Source: Aldersonia sp. NBC_00410 (lineage in GTDB: Bacteria; Actinomycetota; Actinomycetes; Mycobacteriales; Mycobacteriaceae). Taken from it: DNA of 64,000 nt. This document shows, piece by piece, positions 54,764 through 63,988 of the stretch (its first letter is position 1; every line of letters begins with the position of its first letter). Both the position numbers and the translations under genes were made by a program. The notes beneath the pieces are model-generated. The model searched no databases and had not been told where the DNA came from. It worked only from the letters and a program-made list of their open reading frames with translations. The DNA lies in contig NZ_JAPENM010000004.1 of assembly GCF_026342035.1 (NCBI RefSeq), forward strand, positions 310,001 to 374,000. Reading direction: 5' to 3'.

Positions 54764-54769
54764 ACGGTA
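54764..54769 (-). promoter_or_regulatory. Putative -10 element (TACCGT) of the desaturase-like gene
   Basis: TACCGT on the minus strand ends exactly 6 bases before GTG 54757; a likely leaderless promoter that also fixes the start. Confidence 0.45.
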
Positions 54770-54810
54770 GCCGTCCGGCTCGGCGGGCGGAATGGCAATT
54801 CCGGGCGAGA

Positions 54811-55491
54811 TCAGCGAATCGCGATAACCGCACCGATCGGCAGCAGCCAGCGGATGATCTGCAGCAGCGGCCCCCGGTCCAGCGCGACGCAACCGAGCGT
54901 AGGCGTGCCGTCGGTGAGATGCATGAAGAAGGCCGCACCCCCACCGGGCACCCGACCCGGGTTCACGCCCATCACCACCGAGTACTCGTACTGCGGGATC
55001 GCGAGACGTTCACTGGCGGATTCGTCGAACGCGCAACGCCCCGGTGCGCAAACCTGATGGGTGTTGAACAACGGACTGCGCGGGTCGCCGACCCACCAAT
55101 CGTTGCCGCCCACCTGGCGATACGGCAGTAGCCCACCGGGTGGCGGTGCGGTGCCGAACACCGGCCCAAGGGAGAAGACACCGGCCGGTGTGGCCGGAAT
55201 GCCGTCCCGCGCGGCCGGCGCGATTCCGCGTGATCCGATCCAGCCCGGCACCGGCCCGATCACCTGCTGCCAACCGGTGAGGGAACGCTGCCACGCGGAC
55301 ACGGTCGCCCGGCTACCGCCTGTGTTCTCCACGGAGACGACCTGCACAGCGGCACCGACCTGACTGTCGAACCACGGCGGCGCCGAGGACTGAGCCGCGG
55401 CGGGTGTCACCGCGGCGGCCCCGGTCATCCCTGCGACGGCGAGGGCAAGACCGAGCCTGGTGAGCACAGCAGTGAGACGCATGGTTCTCAT
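54811..55491 (-). CDS. Secreted L,D-transpeptidase/YkuD-family protein
   Basis: A 226-residue exported protein. The signal peptide ends at about residue 33 (AAAVTPAAA-QSS). The catalytic YkuD-like domain has the GIPATPAGVFSL region, then FFMHLTDGTPTLGCVAL with the His and the catalytic Cys of the (S/T)xGC pattern. Such enzymes cross-link peptidoglycan or are esterase-like relatives. ATG 55491 was chosen; ATG 55482 and GTG 55512 are possible. It is in the same direction as phoH2, 73 bp after it. Confidence 0.8.
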   Translation of the reverse strand: MRTMRLTAVLTRLGLALAVAGMTGAAAVTPAAAQSSAPPWFDSQVGAAVQVVSVENTGGSRATVSAWQRSLTGWQQVIGPVPGWIGSRGIAPAARDGIPATPAGVFSLGPVFGTAPPPGGLLPYRQVGGNDWWVGDPRSPLFNTHQVCAPGRCAFDESASERLAIPQYEYSVVMGVNPGRVPGGGAAFFMHLTDGTPTLGCVALDRGPLLQIIRWLLPIGAVIAIR

Positions 55492-55564
55492 GGTGCGACT
55501 CGGGAACGGCACCGCGCCGGGCGAGTGCGCGGGCCGTGTCCGAATCGAGACCCAACAGCGCGCG

Positions 55565-56920
55565 TCAGGAGTTGGGACCGAACTCCTCCAGCATCTCGGT
55601 GACCAGCGCGGCGATCGGTGAACGCTCGCTGCGGGTGAGGGTGACGTGCGCGAACAGCGGATGGCCCTTGAGCTTCTCGATCACCGCCGCCACACCGTCG
55701 TGTCGGCCGACCCGCAAGTTGTCGCGCTGCGCCACGTCGTGCGTGAGCACCACCCGTGAACCGGTGCCGAGCCGGCTGAGCACGGTGAGCAGGACGTTGC
55801 GCTCGAGCGACTGCGCCTCGTCCACGATGACGAACGAGTCGTGCAGCGAACGTCCGCGAATGTGGGTGAGCGGCAACACTTCCAGCATCCCGCGGCTGAT
55901 GACCTCCTCCATCACCTCGGGACTGGCGAGACCGTCGAGGGTGTCGAAGACGGCCTGCGCCCACGGTCCCATCTTTTCGCTCTCGCTACCCGGCAGATAG
56001 CCGAGCTCCTGTCCGCCAACGGCATACAGCGGCCGAAACACCACAACCTTGCGCTGGGTGCGGCGTTCCAGCACCGCCTCGAGGCCGGCGGTCAGCGCCA
56101 GCGCCGACTTGCCGGTACCGGCCTTGCCGCCGAGCGAGACGATGCCAATGCTCTCGTCGAGCAGCAGGTCGAGCGCGATCCGCTGCTCGGCCGAGCGACC
56201 GTGCAGCCCGAACGCCTCCCGTTCGCCACGCACGAGTTGCACGCGCTTGTCCGGGGTGACTCGACCCAGTCCGCTCGACGAGCTACCGAGCAACCGAATT
56301 CCGGTGTGACAGGGCAACTCCCGTGCCTCGTCGATGTCCACCACGCCCTCGGCGTAGAGCTGATCGACCACGGAGGTCGACACGTCGAGTTCGGCCATCC
56401 CGGTCCAGCCCGACGGCACCACGTCGTGCGCGTGGTACTCGTCGGCGGGCAGACCGACCGCGCCGGCCTTGACGCGCAGCGGAATATCCTTGCTCACCAA
56501 CGTGACATCGCGTCCGTCGGCGGCAAGGTTCAAGGCGCAGGCCAGGATTCGGGAATCGTTTGTGTCGGTGCGGAACCCGATCGGCAACACGGTCGGGTCG
56601 GTGTGATTGAGCTCGACCTGCAGCGTTCCACCCGCCGTCCCGATCGGCACGGGTCGGTCGAGCCGGCCGTATTCGAGCCGGAGGTCGTCGAGCATACGCA
56701 GTGCCTCGCGGGCGAACCAGCCCAGTTCGTGGTGGTGGCGTTTGCCTTCCAGTTCACCGATGACGACCAGCGGCAAGATCACCTCGTGCTCGGCGAATCT
56801 CACCACGGCCCAGGGATCGGAGAGCAGTACCGACGTGTCGAGCACATAGGTCTTGATCCCCGCTGCCGGGGCATCCCCGGTGCGTCCGTCGGTCTCGGGA
56901 ACGGAGCGTGTTGCAGTCAC
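55565..56920 (-). CDS. phoH2: PhoH2: PIN domain-PhoH ATPase fusion
   Basis: A 451-residue protein. The N-terminal PIN ribonuclease-like domain (about residues 22-160) has acidic residues in [32 protein letters not shown] and [12 protein letters not shown]. The C-terminal PhoH helicase/ATPase domain has Walker [12 protein letters not shown], Walker [12 protein letters not shown] and [10 protein letters not shown]. PhoH2 of mycobacteria is an RNA helicase/RNase described as the toxin of a PhoAT-PhoH2 pair. GTG 56920 lies after AGGAG. A 27-codon ORF upstream (56957-57040) is a possible partner. Confidence 0.93.
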   Translation of the reverse strand: MTATRSVPETDGRTGDAPAAGIKTYVLDTSVLLSDPWAVVRFAEHEVILPLVVIGELEGKRHHHELGWFAREALRMLDDLRLEYGRLDRPVPIGTAGGTLQVELNHTDPTVLPIGFRTDTNDSRILACALNLAADGRDVTLVSKDIPLRVKAGAVGLPADEYHAHDVVPSGWTGMAELDVSTSVVDQLYAEGVVDIDEARELPCHTGIRLLGSSSSGLGRVTPDKRVQLVRGEREAFGLHGRSAEQRIALDLLLDESIGIVSLGGKAGTGKSALALTAGLEAVLERRTQRKVVVFRPLYAVGGQELGYLPGSESEKMGPWAQAVFDTLDGLASPEVMEEVISRGMLEVLPLTHIRGRSLHDSFVIVDEAQSLERNVLLTVLSRLGTGSRVVLTHDVAQRDNLRVGRHDGVAAVIEKLKGHPLFAHVTLTRSERSPIAALVTEMLEEFGPNS

Positions 56921-56956
56921 GTGAGGCTCCTACGCCTGCGCGGCACCCGCACAAAC

Positions 56957-57040
56957 TCACTCGCTGGACCGGTCCGTCCTGTTGTGCCCGAGGGCACGAG
57001 GGCCGGGTGCCGGCCCCCTCGCACTGAATAGCTCAGTCAC
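56957..57040 (-). CDS. Possible small ORF (27 residues) upstream of phoH2
   Basis: A GTG-started frame with a GGGAGG site 8 bases upstream encodes MTELFSARGPAPGPRALGHN and a further RTDRSSE, and ends 36 bases before phoH2. In-frame GTGs upstream (for example VREVLIV) could lengthen it. It is Arg/Pro-rich with no known motif. It occupies the position of the phoAT antitoxin gene, although mycobacterial phoAT is longer and overlaps phoH2. Hairpin-prone GC-rich repeats in the region could instead be a transcription leader. Confidence 0.3.
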   Translation of the reverse strand: MTELFSARGPAPGPRALGHNRTDRSSE

Positions 57041-57184
57041 GATCAAGACCTCCCGCACAGGCGGCTTCCCCGCTACCTGTACTGCGAACGGTAATACCAA
57101 ACCGGTCGCTCGGCCCGTCGAGGCAAACGCGTGTCGGTGAACAACTTATTAACGGGCGCCACGCGCGCCACAGCGGCGGGCGTC

Positions 57185-58480
57185 TCAGCCGAGCAGGTTC
57201 CAGTCCTCGAGGCCGGCGTAGAGCGGGTACTGCCGAGCCAGTGCGGTGACCCGGCCGCGCAACGTCTCGACGTCGGAAGCGCCGGTCAATGTGGTGGCGA
57301 TGATGTCGGCGACCTCGGTGAACGCGGCGTCGTCGAAGCCACGGGTGGCGAGCGCAGGCGTGCCGATGCGCAGGCCGGAGGTGACCATCGGCGGGCGCGG
57401 GTCGAACGGCACCGCGTTGCGGTTCACCGTGATGCCGACCTCGTGCAGCGCGTCCTCGCCCTGCTGACCGTCGAGTTCGGAATTGCGCAGATCGACCAGG
57501 ACCAGATGCACGTCGGTCCCGCCGGTGAGCACCGTGATGCCCTTGCCCGCGACATCCGCGGCGCCGAGACGCTCGGCGAGAATCTTCGCTCCCGACAGCG
57601 TCCGCTCCTGCCGGCCCTTGAACTCGTCGGTACCGGCGACCTTGAGCGAAACGGCCTTGGCGGCGATCGCGTGCATGAGCGGACCGCCCTGCTGGCCCGG
57701 GAAGACCGCCGAGTTGAGCTTCTTGGCGAACTCCTGCTTGGCCAGGATGATGCCCGAGCGCGGGCCGCCGAGCGTCTTGTGCACGGTCGAGGACACGACA
57801 TCGGCGTGCGGCACGGGCGAGGGATGCAGCCCGGCGGCGACCAGCCCGGCGAAATGCGCCATGTCGACCCACAGGTACGCGCCGACCTCGTCGGCGATCT
57901 CGCGGAATGCGGCGAAGTCGAGGTGGCGCGGGTAGGCCGACCAGCCCGCGACGATCACCTTCGGGCGCGCCTCGAGGGCGATCTTGCGCACCTCGTCCAT
58001 GTCGATGCGGTGATCTTCCTTGCTCACGCCGTAGGCGTGCACCTCGTACAGCTTGCCGGAGAAGTTCAGCCGCATGCCGTGCGTGAGGTGGCCGCCGTGG
58101 GCGAGGTCGAGACCGAGCAGCTTCTCGCCCGGGTTCATCAATGCCATCAGCACCGCGGCGTTGGCCTGCGCGCCGGAATGCGGCTGCACATTGGCGAATT
58201 CGGCGCCGAACAGCCCCTTGGCGCGCTCGCGAGCGAGGTTTTCGACGACGTCGACGTGTTCGCAACCGCCGTAGTAGCGCCGACCGGGATAGCCCTCGGC
58301 GTACTTGTTGGTGAGCACGCTGCCCTGTGCCTGCAACACCGCGCGCGGGACAAAGTTCTCCGACGCGATCATCTCGAGGGTGTCGCGCTCACGGGCGAGT
58401 TCGCCCGCCATCGCGGCAGCAACCTCGGGATCGAGCTCACCGAGCGACTGGGAATTGACTGAGGCCGTCGTCTGCGTCAC
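57185..58480 (-). CDS. glyA: Serine hydroxymethyltransferase
   Basis: A 431-residue PLP enzyme. Motifs: [49 protein letters not shown], and the PLP Lys in [14 protein letters not shown]. It converts serine and tetrahydrofolate to glycine and methylene-THF. GTG 58480 lies 6 bases after TACACT; the frame continuing upstream is antisense. The 264 bp between glyA and phoH2 holds only the small ORF described above. Confidence 0.97.
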   Translation of the reverse strand: MTQTTASVNSQSLGELDPEVAAAMAGELARERDTLEMIASENFVPRAVLQAQGSVLTNKYAEGYPGRRYYGGCEHVDVVENLARERAKGLFGAEFANVQPHSGAQANAAVLMALMNPGEKLLGLDLAHGGHLTHGMRLNFSGKLYEVHAYGVSKEDHRIDMDEVRKIALEARPKVIVAGWSAYPRHLDFAAFREIADEVGAYLWVDMAHFAGLVAAGLHPSPVPHADVVSSTVHKTLGGPRSGIILAKQEFAKKLNSAVFPGQQGGPLMHAIAAKAVSLKVAGTDEFKGRQERTLSGAKILAERLGAADVAGKGITVLTGGTDVHLVLVDLRNSELDGQQGEDALHEVGITVNRNAVPFDPRPPMVTSGLRIGTPALATRGFDDAAFTEVADIIATTLTGASDVETLRGRVTALARQYPLYAGLEDWNLLG

Positions 58481-58486
58481 GCGGAC

Positions 58487-58492
58487 AGTGTA
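58487..58492 (-). promoter_or_regulatory. Putative -10 element (TACACT) of glyA
   Basis: TACACT on the minus strand ends exactly 6 bases before GTG 58480; a likely leaderless promoter. Confidence 0.5.
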
Positions 58493-58503
58493 TTGGGCGC
58501 AGG

Positions 58504-59082
58504 TCAGTGGCTTGCACGGGGATCGGCGCTCAGCAGCGCAAGCAGGTTCGCCTCGGCGTCGTCGAGAGGTTGCGTGGACTTGCGAGCCCGCGCGACCACG
58601 ATCGCGCCCTCGACCGAACTGATCACGAAACTCGCCGTCGACCGTGCCCGCTCGGCCGGCAGACCGTCCTCGGCCAGGGCCTCGGCGAGCCGATCGATCC
58701 AGGCGGTGAATGCACCCGCGGCGGCGGCTTGGACCGGCGGATCCGACTCGGCCAGCGCCGCGCCCATGAGCGGGCACCCGGTCGCGTACGAGCGGCTCTG
58801 CAGCGTCCGCCGCCAGTAGCCGATCATCGATCGAATCCAGTCGGCGGGACCACCGGTGCCGACGATCTTGTCGATGATGCCCGCCATCCGTTCGCCGGCC
58901 ACCTCCGTCGCGGCCACGACGAGCTCGCTCTTTCCGGACGGAAAATGCTGGTAGAGCGAGTTGCGCGAGGTGTTCGTCCGGTCGAGCAACTCGGCCAGGC
59001 CCGCGCCGTGCACGCCCTGCTCGCGGACCAGCGCGATCGTGCCGTCGATCAACCGTTCGCGCGGTCCGGCAACCTCGCTCAT
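58504..59082 (-). CDS. TetR family transcriptional regulator
   Basis: A 192-residue TetR protein. The N-terminal helix-turn-helix is [26 protein letters not shown]. The C-terminal ligand domain has [14 protein letters not shown], as in LmrA/YxaF-like regulators. An AGGAGG site lies before ATG 59082. It is divergent from a PaaI-type thioesterase gene, with a duplicated 16-bp palindrome between them that is very probably its operator, giving autoregulation and control of the thioesterase. Confidence 0.9.
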   Translation of the reverse strand: MSEVAGPRERLIDGTIALVREQGVHGAGLAELLDRTNTSRNSLYQHFPSGKSELVVAATEVAGERMAGIIDKIVGTGGPADWIRSMIGYWRRTLQSRSYATGCPLMGAALAESDPPVQAAAAGAFTAWIDRLAEALAEDGLPAERARSTASFVISSVEGAIVVARARKSTQPLDDAEANLLALLSADPRASH

Positions 59083-59125
59083 GGGCTCCTCCTGACGCTG
59101 GGCTTACATAGGAACACGACTTGCG

Positions 59126-59176
59126 TGAACCGATCGGTCCATGTTCAATTGTGGCAGATGTGGACCGATCGGTTCA
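59126..59176. promoter_or_regulatory. Duplicated TetR operator
   Basis: TGAACCGATCGGTCCA (59126-59141) and its exact reverse complement TGGACCGATCGGTTCA (59161-59176). Each carries the perfect palindrome ACCGATCGGT, separated by 19 bp. They occupy the promoter region shared by the TetR gene and the thioesterase gene. Confidence 0.8.
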
Positions 59177-59193
59177 AGGAAAGGACCCAACTC

Positions 59194-59646
59194 ATGACCA
59201 GTTCCGAAACGGTCGATCTCGCCGCGATGTCCGGACTCGAGGTGTTGCGCACCGCGATGACGATGGCGGACCGCCCACCCTTCATCGGCGATCTACTCGG
59301 CATCGAGCTCGACGAGATCGAACACGGCAAGGTGGTGTTCGGGCTGACGACCCGACCCGAGTTCGCCAACCCGCTGGGCACGACGCACGGCGGCATCTGC
59401 GCCACGCTGCTCGACTCGGTGATGGGCTGCTCGGTGCACACCACGCTCGAGGCGGGCGTCGGCTACACAACCCTGGAATTGAAGGTCAACTACATCCGAG
59501 CCGTGCCGACAAACGGTCGTCGGCTCACCGCGACCGGCACCACGATCCATGTCGGGCGCACCACCGCGACCGCCGAGGGCCGGGTCGTCGACGATCAGGG
59601 ACGCCTCGTCGCCCACGGCACCACCACGTGCGCGATCTTCCGCTGA
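59194..59646 (+). CDS. PaaI-family thioesterase (hotdog fold)
   Basis: A 150-residue hotdog protein with NPLGTTHGGICATLLDSVMGC (substrate-binding helix and catalytic-type residues). The sheet continues TTLELKVNYIRAVP, GRRLTATGTTIHVGRTTATAEGRVVD. It hydrolyses acyl- or aryl-CoA thioesters. ATG 59194 has an AAGGAAAGG site. It is under the divergent TetR regulator and is the only structural gene of that small regulon here. Confidence 0.86.
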   Translation: MTSSETVDLAAMSGLEVLRTAMTMADRPPFIGDLLGIELDEIEHGKVVFGLTTRPEFANPLGTTHGGICATLLDSVMGCSVHTTLEAGVGYTTLELKVNYIRAVPTNGRRLTATGTTIHVGRTTATAEGRVVDDQGRLVAHGTTTCAIFR

Positions 59647-59669
59647 GCGGAGCGGAATCCGGCAGGCGG

Positions 59670-60884
59670 CTAGTTCGGTGAGCTCATCCGCCGGACCGCG
59701 CCCGGGGTGAGCGGCTCGTCGAGCAGCCGGCGAAACCGCTCCGACCGCTCATCGATATCGCCGGACCCGTCGAGCCAGCCGCCGAGCAGCCGGTAGCCCT
59801 CGACGTAGGTGCTGATGTAGGCCCGCCACAACGGCGAGGACAGGAACCGCAACTGCTGCCGTGCCCGCTCCGGGGTCGCCAGCGACCAGTGCTGGATGAA
59901 CTCGGCAACCTCGTCGACGCTGCGCCCCCGGTCGTGCAGCAGCAGCGCAGCGTCTTGTCGCACGCCGAGCAATTTCGCCGAGGCGGCCGAAAGCGCTTCG
60001 GCGCGTTCCCCGTCGAAGCGCAGACCGAGATCGGCGTAGATCTCCTGCGCCCACTTACCCCAGTGGGTTGGCACGATCGATTTCAGCGCCAGGTCGGCCA
60101 GCCCTTCGGCCATCAGGCACTGCGGCGTGTTCACCAGGAACAACTGCTGCTCGAGCTGGCCGTCCCCGACGAGACCGGCCTCCTTGCGGCAGTGCTCGGT
60201 GTGATGGCCCGGGTAGGACTCGTGCGCGATCAGGTGCGGCAGGTTCGCCATGTGTTGCTTGAGGTCGGAATTGATCGCGACCCGCGAGCGGAAGTCGCCG
60301 AGGTAGTAATTGAACCCCGACCAGGGCTTGTCACCGACCACCTCGTACTCGACCCGTTCCGTGTCGGGCAGCGGGTACTTCGCGCGGACCAGATCGCGCA
60401 GCGCGCTGGAGAACGCGTCGACGCACTCGGACAGCCGCTCCGGCGGGATCTCGTCCGCTTTGCGCTGGGCCTGCACCCGTTCGGCGAGCGTGTCACCGGT
60501 GCCGGTCGCCAGCACCTCGTCCATCAGCCGGTGCGCCTCGCGATACTCGGCCTCGTCACCGACCTCGATCCGGACGTCGAAGTAGGCCTGCACCTCATCG
60601 ACGAAGCCGATCTCGTCACCTGCGAACTTGCGCGCCGAGCACTCCAGCGCACGCAGGTGGACATCGAGAAACTCCGCGCGCGGCGCCGCCAACCCACTCG
60701 ATGCCACCTCGTCGCGCAGTTTCGCCGCCCGGCGGGCGAGTTCGCGCGGCTGCGGCGCGGGCGCGTTCTGCACGGCGTGACGCAGCTGCGGGTCGCCCGT
60801 ATAGGCGTCGACGAAACCCTCCTCGAGCCGGTCGAACGCCAGCCCAAGCTGCAGGTATTCGCGAACCAGAACATCGGAATCCAT
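59670..60884 (-). CDS. DUF885 family protein (putative metallopeptidase)
   Basis: A 404-residue soluble protein of the DUF885/M3-like group. The zinc-binding motif is HESYPGHHTEHC (HExxxxHH variant) near residue 227, with further conserved Glu in MAEGLADLAL and the late ISTYVEGYRLLGGWL helix. The reaction is assumed to be peptide hydrolysis. ATG 60884 lies 7 bases after a TAGGGT hexamer. It is convergent with the thioesterase gene. Confidence 0.85.
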   Translation of the reverse strand: MDSDVLVREYLQLGLAFDRLEEGFVDAYTGDPQLRHAVQNAPAPQPRELARRAAKLRDEVASSGLAAPRAEFLDVHLRALECSARKFAGDEIGFVDEVQAYFDVRIEVGDEAEYREAHRLMDEVLATGTGDTLAERVQAQRKADEIPPERLSECVDAFSSALRDLVRAKYPLPDTERVEYEVVGDKPWSGFNYYLGDFRSRVAINSDLKQHMANLPHLIAHESYPGHHTEHCRKEAGLVGDGQLEQQLFLVNTPQCLMAEGLADLALKSIVPTHWGKWAQEIYADLGLRFDGERAEALSAASAKLLGVRQDAALLLHDRGRSVDEVAEFIQHWSLATPERARQQLRFLSSPLWRAYISTYVEGYRLLGGWLDGSGDIDERSERFRRLLDEPLTPGAVRRMSSPN

Positions 60885-60891
60885 GCCCGCG

Positions 60892-60897
60892 ACCCTA
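60892..60897 (-). promoter_or_regulatory. Putative -10 element (TAGGGT) of the DUF885 gene
   Basis: TAGGGT on the minus strand ends 7 bases before ATG 60884; a likely leaderless promoter. Confidence 0.45.
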
Positions 60898-61028
60898 TCG
60901 CCACCTCGCAGTGGTGAGCATCCGCACAACGGCAGGAGCGACCCTGATCACGCGCGCCGGGACGGTACCGAGCACAATCCGACTATGCGACAGGTCCCGA
61001 CCGGTACCGAGCGCGCGGAGCATCGGGT

Positions 61029-61967
61029 ATGCGTATGCCGCGGGTGAGTGAACCGAGCCCCTACGTCGAATTCGACCGCAAGCAGTGGCGTGAGCTGCGC
61101 CGGTCGACGCCGCTGGTGCTCACCGAGGAAGAACTCATCGGCCTGCGCGGCCTCGGCGAACAGATCGACCTCGAGGAAGTCGCCGAGGTCTATCTCCCGC
61201 TGGCCCGACTCATCCACCTCCAGGTCGCGGCCCGGCAGCGACTGTTCGCCGCCACCGCCACCTTCCTCGGCGAGTCACATCCGGACCAGCAGGTGCCGTT
61301 CGTCATCGGTGTCGCCGGCAGCGTCGCCGTCGGCAAATCCACCACCGCCCGTGTGCTGCAAGCACTACTGGCGCGGTGGGAGCACCACCCCCGGGTCGAT
61401 CTCGTCACCACCGACGGCTTCCTCTACCCCACGTCGGAGCTGCAGCGCCGCGGCATCATGCACCGCAAGGGATTTCCGGAGAGCTACAACCGCCGCAAGC
61501 TGCTGCGCTTCGTCACCGAGGTGAAATCCGGTGCCGCCGAGGTTGTCGCGCCGGTCTACTCGCACATCTCCTACGACATCGTGCCCGGGCAGTACCACCT
61601 GATCCGGCAGCCGGACATCCTGATCATCGAGGGGTTGAACGTGCTGCAGACCGGCCCGCGGTTGATGGTGTCGGATCTGTTCGACTTCTCGATCTACGTC
61701 GACGCCAGGATCGAGGACATCGAGAAGTGGTACGTGCGCCGCTTTCTCGCGCTGCGGGGGACGTCGTTCGCCGATCCGCAGGCGCATTTCCACCATTACG
61801 CCGGGCTGTCCGACGACGCGGCCACGATTGCCGCAGAAGAACTGTGGCACAACATCAATCGGCCCAACCTGGTCGAGAACATCCTGCCGACCCGGCCACG
61901 CGCAACGCTGGTGCTGCGCAAGGACGCCGATCACGCGATCAATCGGCTGCGGCTGCGGAAGTTGTAG
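61029..61967 (+). CDS. coaA: Type I pantothenate kinase
   Basis: A 312-residue kinase for the first step of coenzyme A synthesis. The P-loop is [15 protein letters not shown] (about residues 94-108), followed by the [16 protein letters not shown] substrate region, [23 protein letters not shown] and [17 protein letters not shown] 61029 has GGAG eight bases upstream. Its 3' end overlaps the convergent gene at 61939-62574 by 29 bases. Confidence 0.96.
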   Translation: MRMPRVSEPSPYVEFDRKQWRELRRSTPLVLTEEELIGLRGLGEQIDLEEVAEVYLPLARLIHLQVAARQRLFAATATFLGESHPDQQVPFVIGVAGSVAVGKSTTARVLQALLARWEHHPRVDLVTTDGFLYPTSELQRRGIMHRKGFPESYNRRKLLRFVTEVKSGAAEVVAPVYSHISYDIVPGQYHLIRQPDILIIEGLNVLQTGPRLMVSDLFDFSIYVDARIEDIEKWYVRRFLALRGTSFADPQAHFHHYAGLSDDAATIAAEELWHNINRPNLVENILPTRPRATLVLRKDADHAINRLRLRKL

Positions 61968-62574
61968 CGATACCGGAAGCGTCATCCGGGGCGGATGGTG
62001 CCGACCAGGCCCGGTCGATCTGATCGATCACGTCGATCGTGCGGGCCGCCTCGATATGCGGCTTGTGGATCTCCTTGGCGATGTAGCGCGCGACGAACCG
62101 TTTGATCTCGTCGTCCACGCTGCCGAGCGCGCGCAGCACCGAGCCACGCAACGTCTCCGCGCGCACGTCGATGTGCACGTCGCGGACGTCGGGCTCGTCC
62201 ACGTCGATGAGCACCCGCAGCGGCTCCGCGGCACGCACCGTCAGCCGTAGCGCGACATCCCCGTCGACGTCGAATCGCTGCTTGTCCACCGACAGGTCGA
62301 TAAGCAGGTGCAGCCGGATCGGGATCGACAGATCGAAGCTGATGGTCTCGCCGTCGTCGCGGACCAACGTCGGCGAACCCACGTGCACTCGCGCCGAGAC
62401 CTTGACCAGTCGGCCCGGACCCGCGCCGATCGGGCCGAAGTCGAACGAACTACCGGCCAGTTGACCGAATGCCGCCGCGACGCGTTCGGGTGAGACGGCC
62501 AGTTCGAAGAACCGGCGGCCGAAACTCTCGTAGGAGATGTAGCCCGCATCGTCGCGGTGATTCGGTTGCGCCAC
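61939..62574 (-). CDS. Conserved protein of unknown function
   Basis: A 211-residue soluble protein. It opens [31 protein letters not shown]. Beta-rich middle strands ([41 protein letters not shown]) are followed by a helical end [30 protein letters not shown] and a low-complexity Ala-rich tail. No motif I can name. The alternating strands could be a lipid- or membrane-binding beta barrel, but this is a guess. GTG 62574 lies 7 bases after TAGCCT. Tail overlap with coaA. Confidence 0.7.
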   Translation of the reverse strand: MAQPNHRDDAGYISYESFGRRFFELAVSPERVAAAFGQLAGSSFDFGPIGAGPGRLVKVSARVHVGSPTLVRDDGETISFDLSIPIRLHLLIDLSVDKQRFDVDGDVALRLTVRAAEPLRVLIDVDEPDVRDVHIDVRAETLRGSVLRALGSVDDEIKRFVARYIAKEIHKPHIEAARTIDVIDQIDRAWSAPSAPDDASGIATTSAAAAD

Positions 62575-62581
62575 ATGGCGA

Positions 62582-62587
62582 AGGCTA
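62582..62587 (-). promoter_or_regulatory. Putative -10 element (TAGCCT) before the gene at 62574
   Basis: TAGCCT on the minus strand ends 7 bases before GTG 62574; a likely leaderless promoter. Confidence 0.4.
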
Positions 62588-62633
62588 CGCCAGTGTCGGA
62601 TTGGTGTGATCTCCCTACACCCGGCCGGTTGCG

Positions 62634-63401
62634 TCAGGCGCCGAAGCGCCGGTGCCGGGCGGCGTAGTCGCGCAGCGCCCGCAGGAAGTCCACGCGGCGG
62701 AACTCGGGCCAGTAGGCCTCGGTGAACCAGATCTCGGAGTACGCGCTCTGCCACAGCAGGAACCCGGAAAGCCGCTGTTCGCCCGAGGTCCGGATGACCA
62801 GGTCCGGATCCGGTTGCCCGCCGGTGTAGAGGTGCGCGTCGATCCCGTCGACGGTGATCTGCTGCACCAACTCGTCACCGCTGCAGCCGCCTGCAATCCG
62901 CTCGGCGAGCAGGGATTGCACCGCGTCGGCGATCTCCTGGCGTCCGCCGTAGCCGACCGCGACGTTGACATGCGTCCCGGTCCGCCCGGCGGTGCGGTCC
63001 GAAGCCTCCTTGAGCCGACGCGCCGACTCGGCGGGTAACAGGTCGAGCGCGCCGACGATCTTGACGCTCCAGTTGTTTTCCGGGCCGCTGATCTCCTCGA
63101 CGACGTCGGTGATGATCTCGAGCAGCGAGTCGAGCTCGGACGGGTCGCGACGCAGGTTCTCGGTGGACAGCAGGTAGATGGTGGCCATCTCGATACCCGC
63201 CTGATCGCACCAGGACAGCAGTTCGGCGATTTTCAGCGCGCCCATCCGGTGCCCGTGGCTGACGTCGGTGAAGCCGTTCTCCCTGGCCCATCGGCGATTG
63301 CCGTCGCACATCACCGCCACGTGACGAGGGTGCTGCAGGCCGTCGAGCTGCCGAAGCAGGCGGCGCTCGTAGAGCTGGTAGAGCAACCCCCGCGCCTTCA
63401 C
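62634..63401 (-). CDS. Isoprenyl transferase, short-chain Z-prenyl diphosphate synthase type
   Basis: A 255-residue cis-prenyltransferase. The catalytic Asp33 is in VMCDGNRRWAR, then GHRMGALKIAELLSWC, IYLLSTENLRR, AVGYGGRQEI, and the C-terminal PDPDLVIRTSGEQRLSGFLLW. The syntenic gene in M. tuberculosis (Rv1086) makes Z,E-farnesyl diphosphate, the primer for decaprenyl phosphate used in arabinogalactan synthesis. The same role is likely here. The start is GTG 63401. Confidence 0.93.
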   Translation of the reverse strand: MKARGLLYQLYERRLLRQLDGLQHPRHVAVMCDGNRRWARENGFTDVSHGHRMGALKIAELLSWCDQAGIEMATIYLLSTENLRRDPSELDSLLEIITDVVEEISGPENNWSVKIVGALDLLPAESARRLKEASDRTAGRTGTHVNVAVGYGGRQEIADAVQSLLAERIAGGCSGDELVQQITVDGIDAHLYTGGQPDPDLVIRTSGEQRLSGFLLWQSAYSEIWFTEAYWPEFRRVDFLRALRDYAARHRRFGA

Positions 63402-63547
63402 CGCTGCGGCATCCCGGATCGCATCAACACGGATCTAGACCCTACGCCGACCGGATCCGCGGCCGTGCGACACATGGGCGCGCGTGCCGTTTCGGCGGTC
63501 GGTGCCTGGGTAATCCCGGCACAACCCACCCGCCTGGAGGACGCCTC

Positions 63548-63988
63548 ATGCCGACGACAACCCATGACACCACCGCGTCGCCCGACGATGTCTGGGCCGT
63601 GCTGTCCGACGGATGGGTGTTCCCGCTCTGGGTGGTCGGCGCGGCACGCATCCGCGCCGTGGACGCCGACTGGCCGAACGAGGGCAGCCGCATCCACCAT
63701 TCGGTCGGTCTGTGGCCGCTCCTACTCAACGACGAAACCCGTTCCCTCAGTTGCCATCCAGGCCGAGAACTGCGACTGGAGGCGCGGGCGCTGCCGCTCG
63801 GCCGGGCCGAGGTGCTGATCCGGTTGCACGACCTGCCGCGAGGCTGCCGCATCGAGATCATCGAACATTTCGTCAGCGTCCCACTGCGCGCGATTCCGCC
63901 CGCGGCCCAGCATGTCGCGGTGCATCCGCGCAACGTCGAGTCGCTGCGCCGGCTCGCGTTTCTCGCGGAGCGGTCCACCGGTGCCTGA
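63548..63988 (+). CDS. SRPBCC family protein
   Basis: A 146-residue START-like protein. It opens TTTHDTTASPDDVWAVLSDGW, the family's first strand and helix, then WVVGAARIRAVDADWPNEGS and a central sheet. A GGAGG site lies before ATG 63548. The gene is followed with overlap by a frame that begins like FAD-dependent oxidoreductases, a pairing common in actinobacteria. Ligand unknown. Confidence 0.8.
   Translation: MPTTTHDTTASPDDVWAVLSDGWVFPLWVVGAARIRAVDADWPNEGSRIHHSVGLWPLLLNDETRSLSCHPGRELRLEARALPLGRAEVLIRLHDLPRGCRIEIIEHFVSVPLRAIPPAAQHVAVHPRNVESLRRLAFLAERSTGA

Noticed and set aside
57041-57184. Riboswitch downstream of glyA / upstream of phoH2
   Set aside because: Some short GC-rich complementary stretches occur, but no conserved riboswitch core could be recognised.
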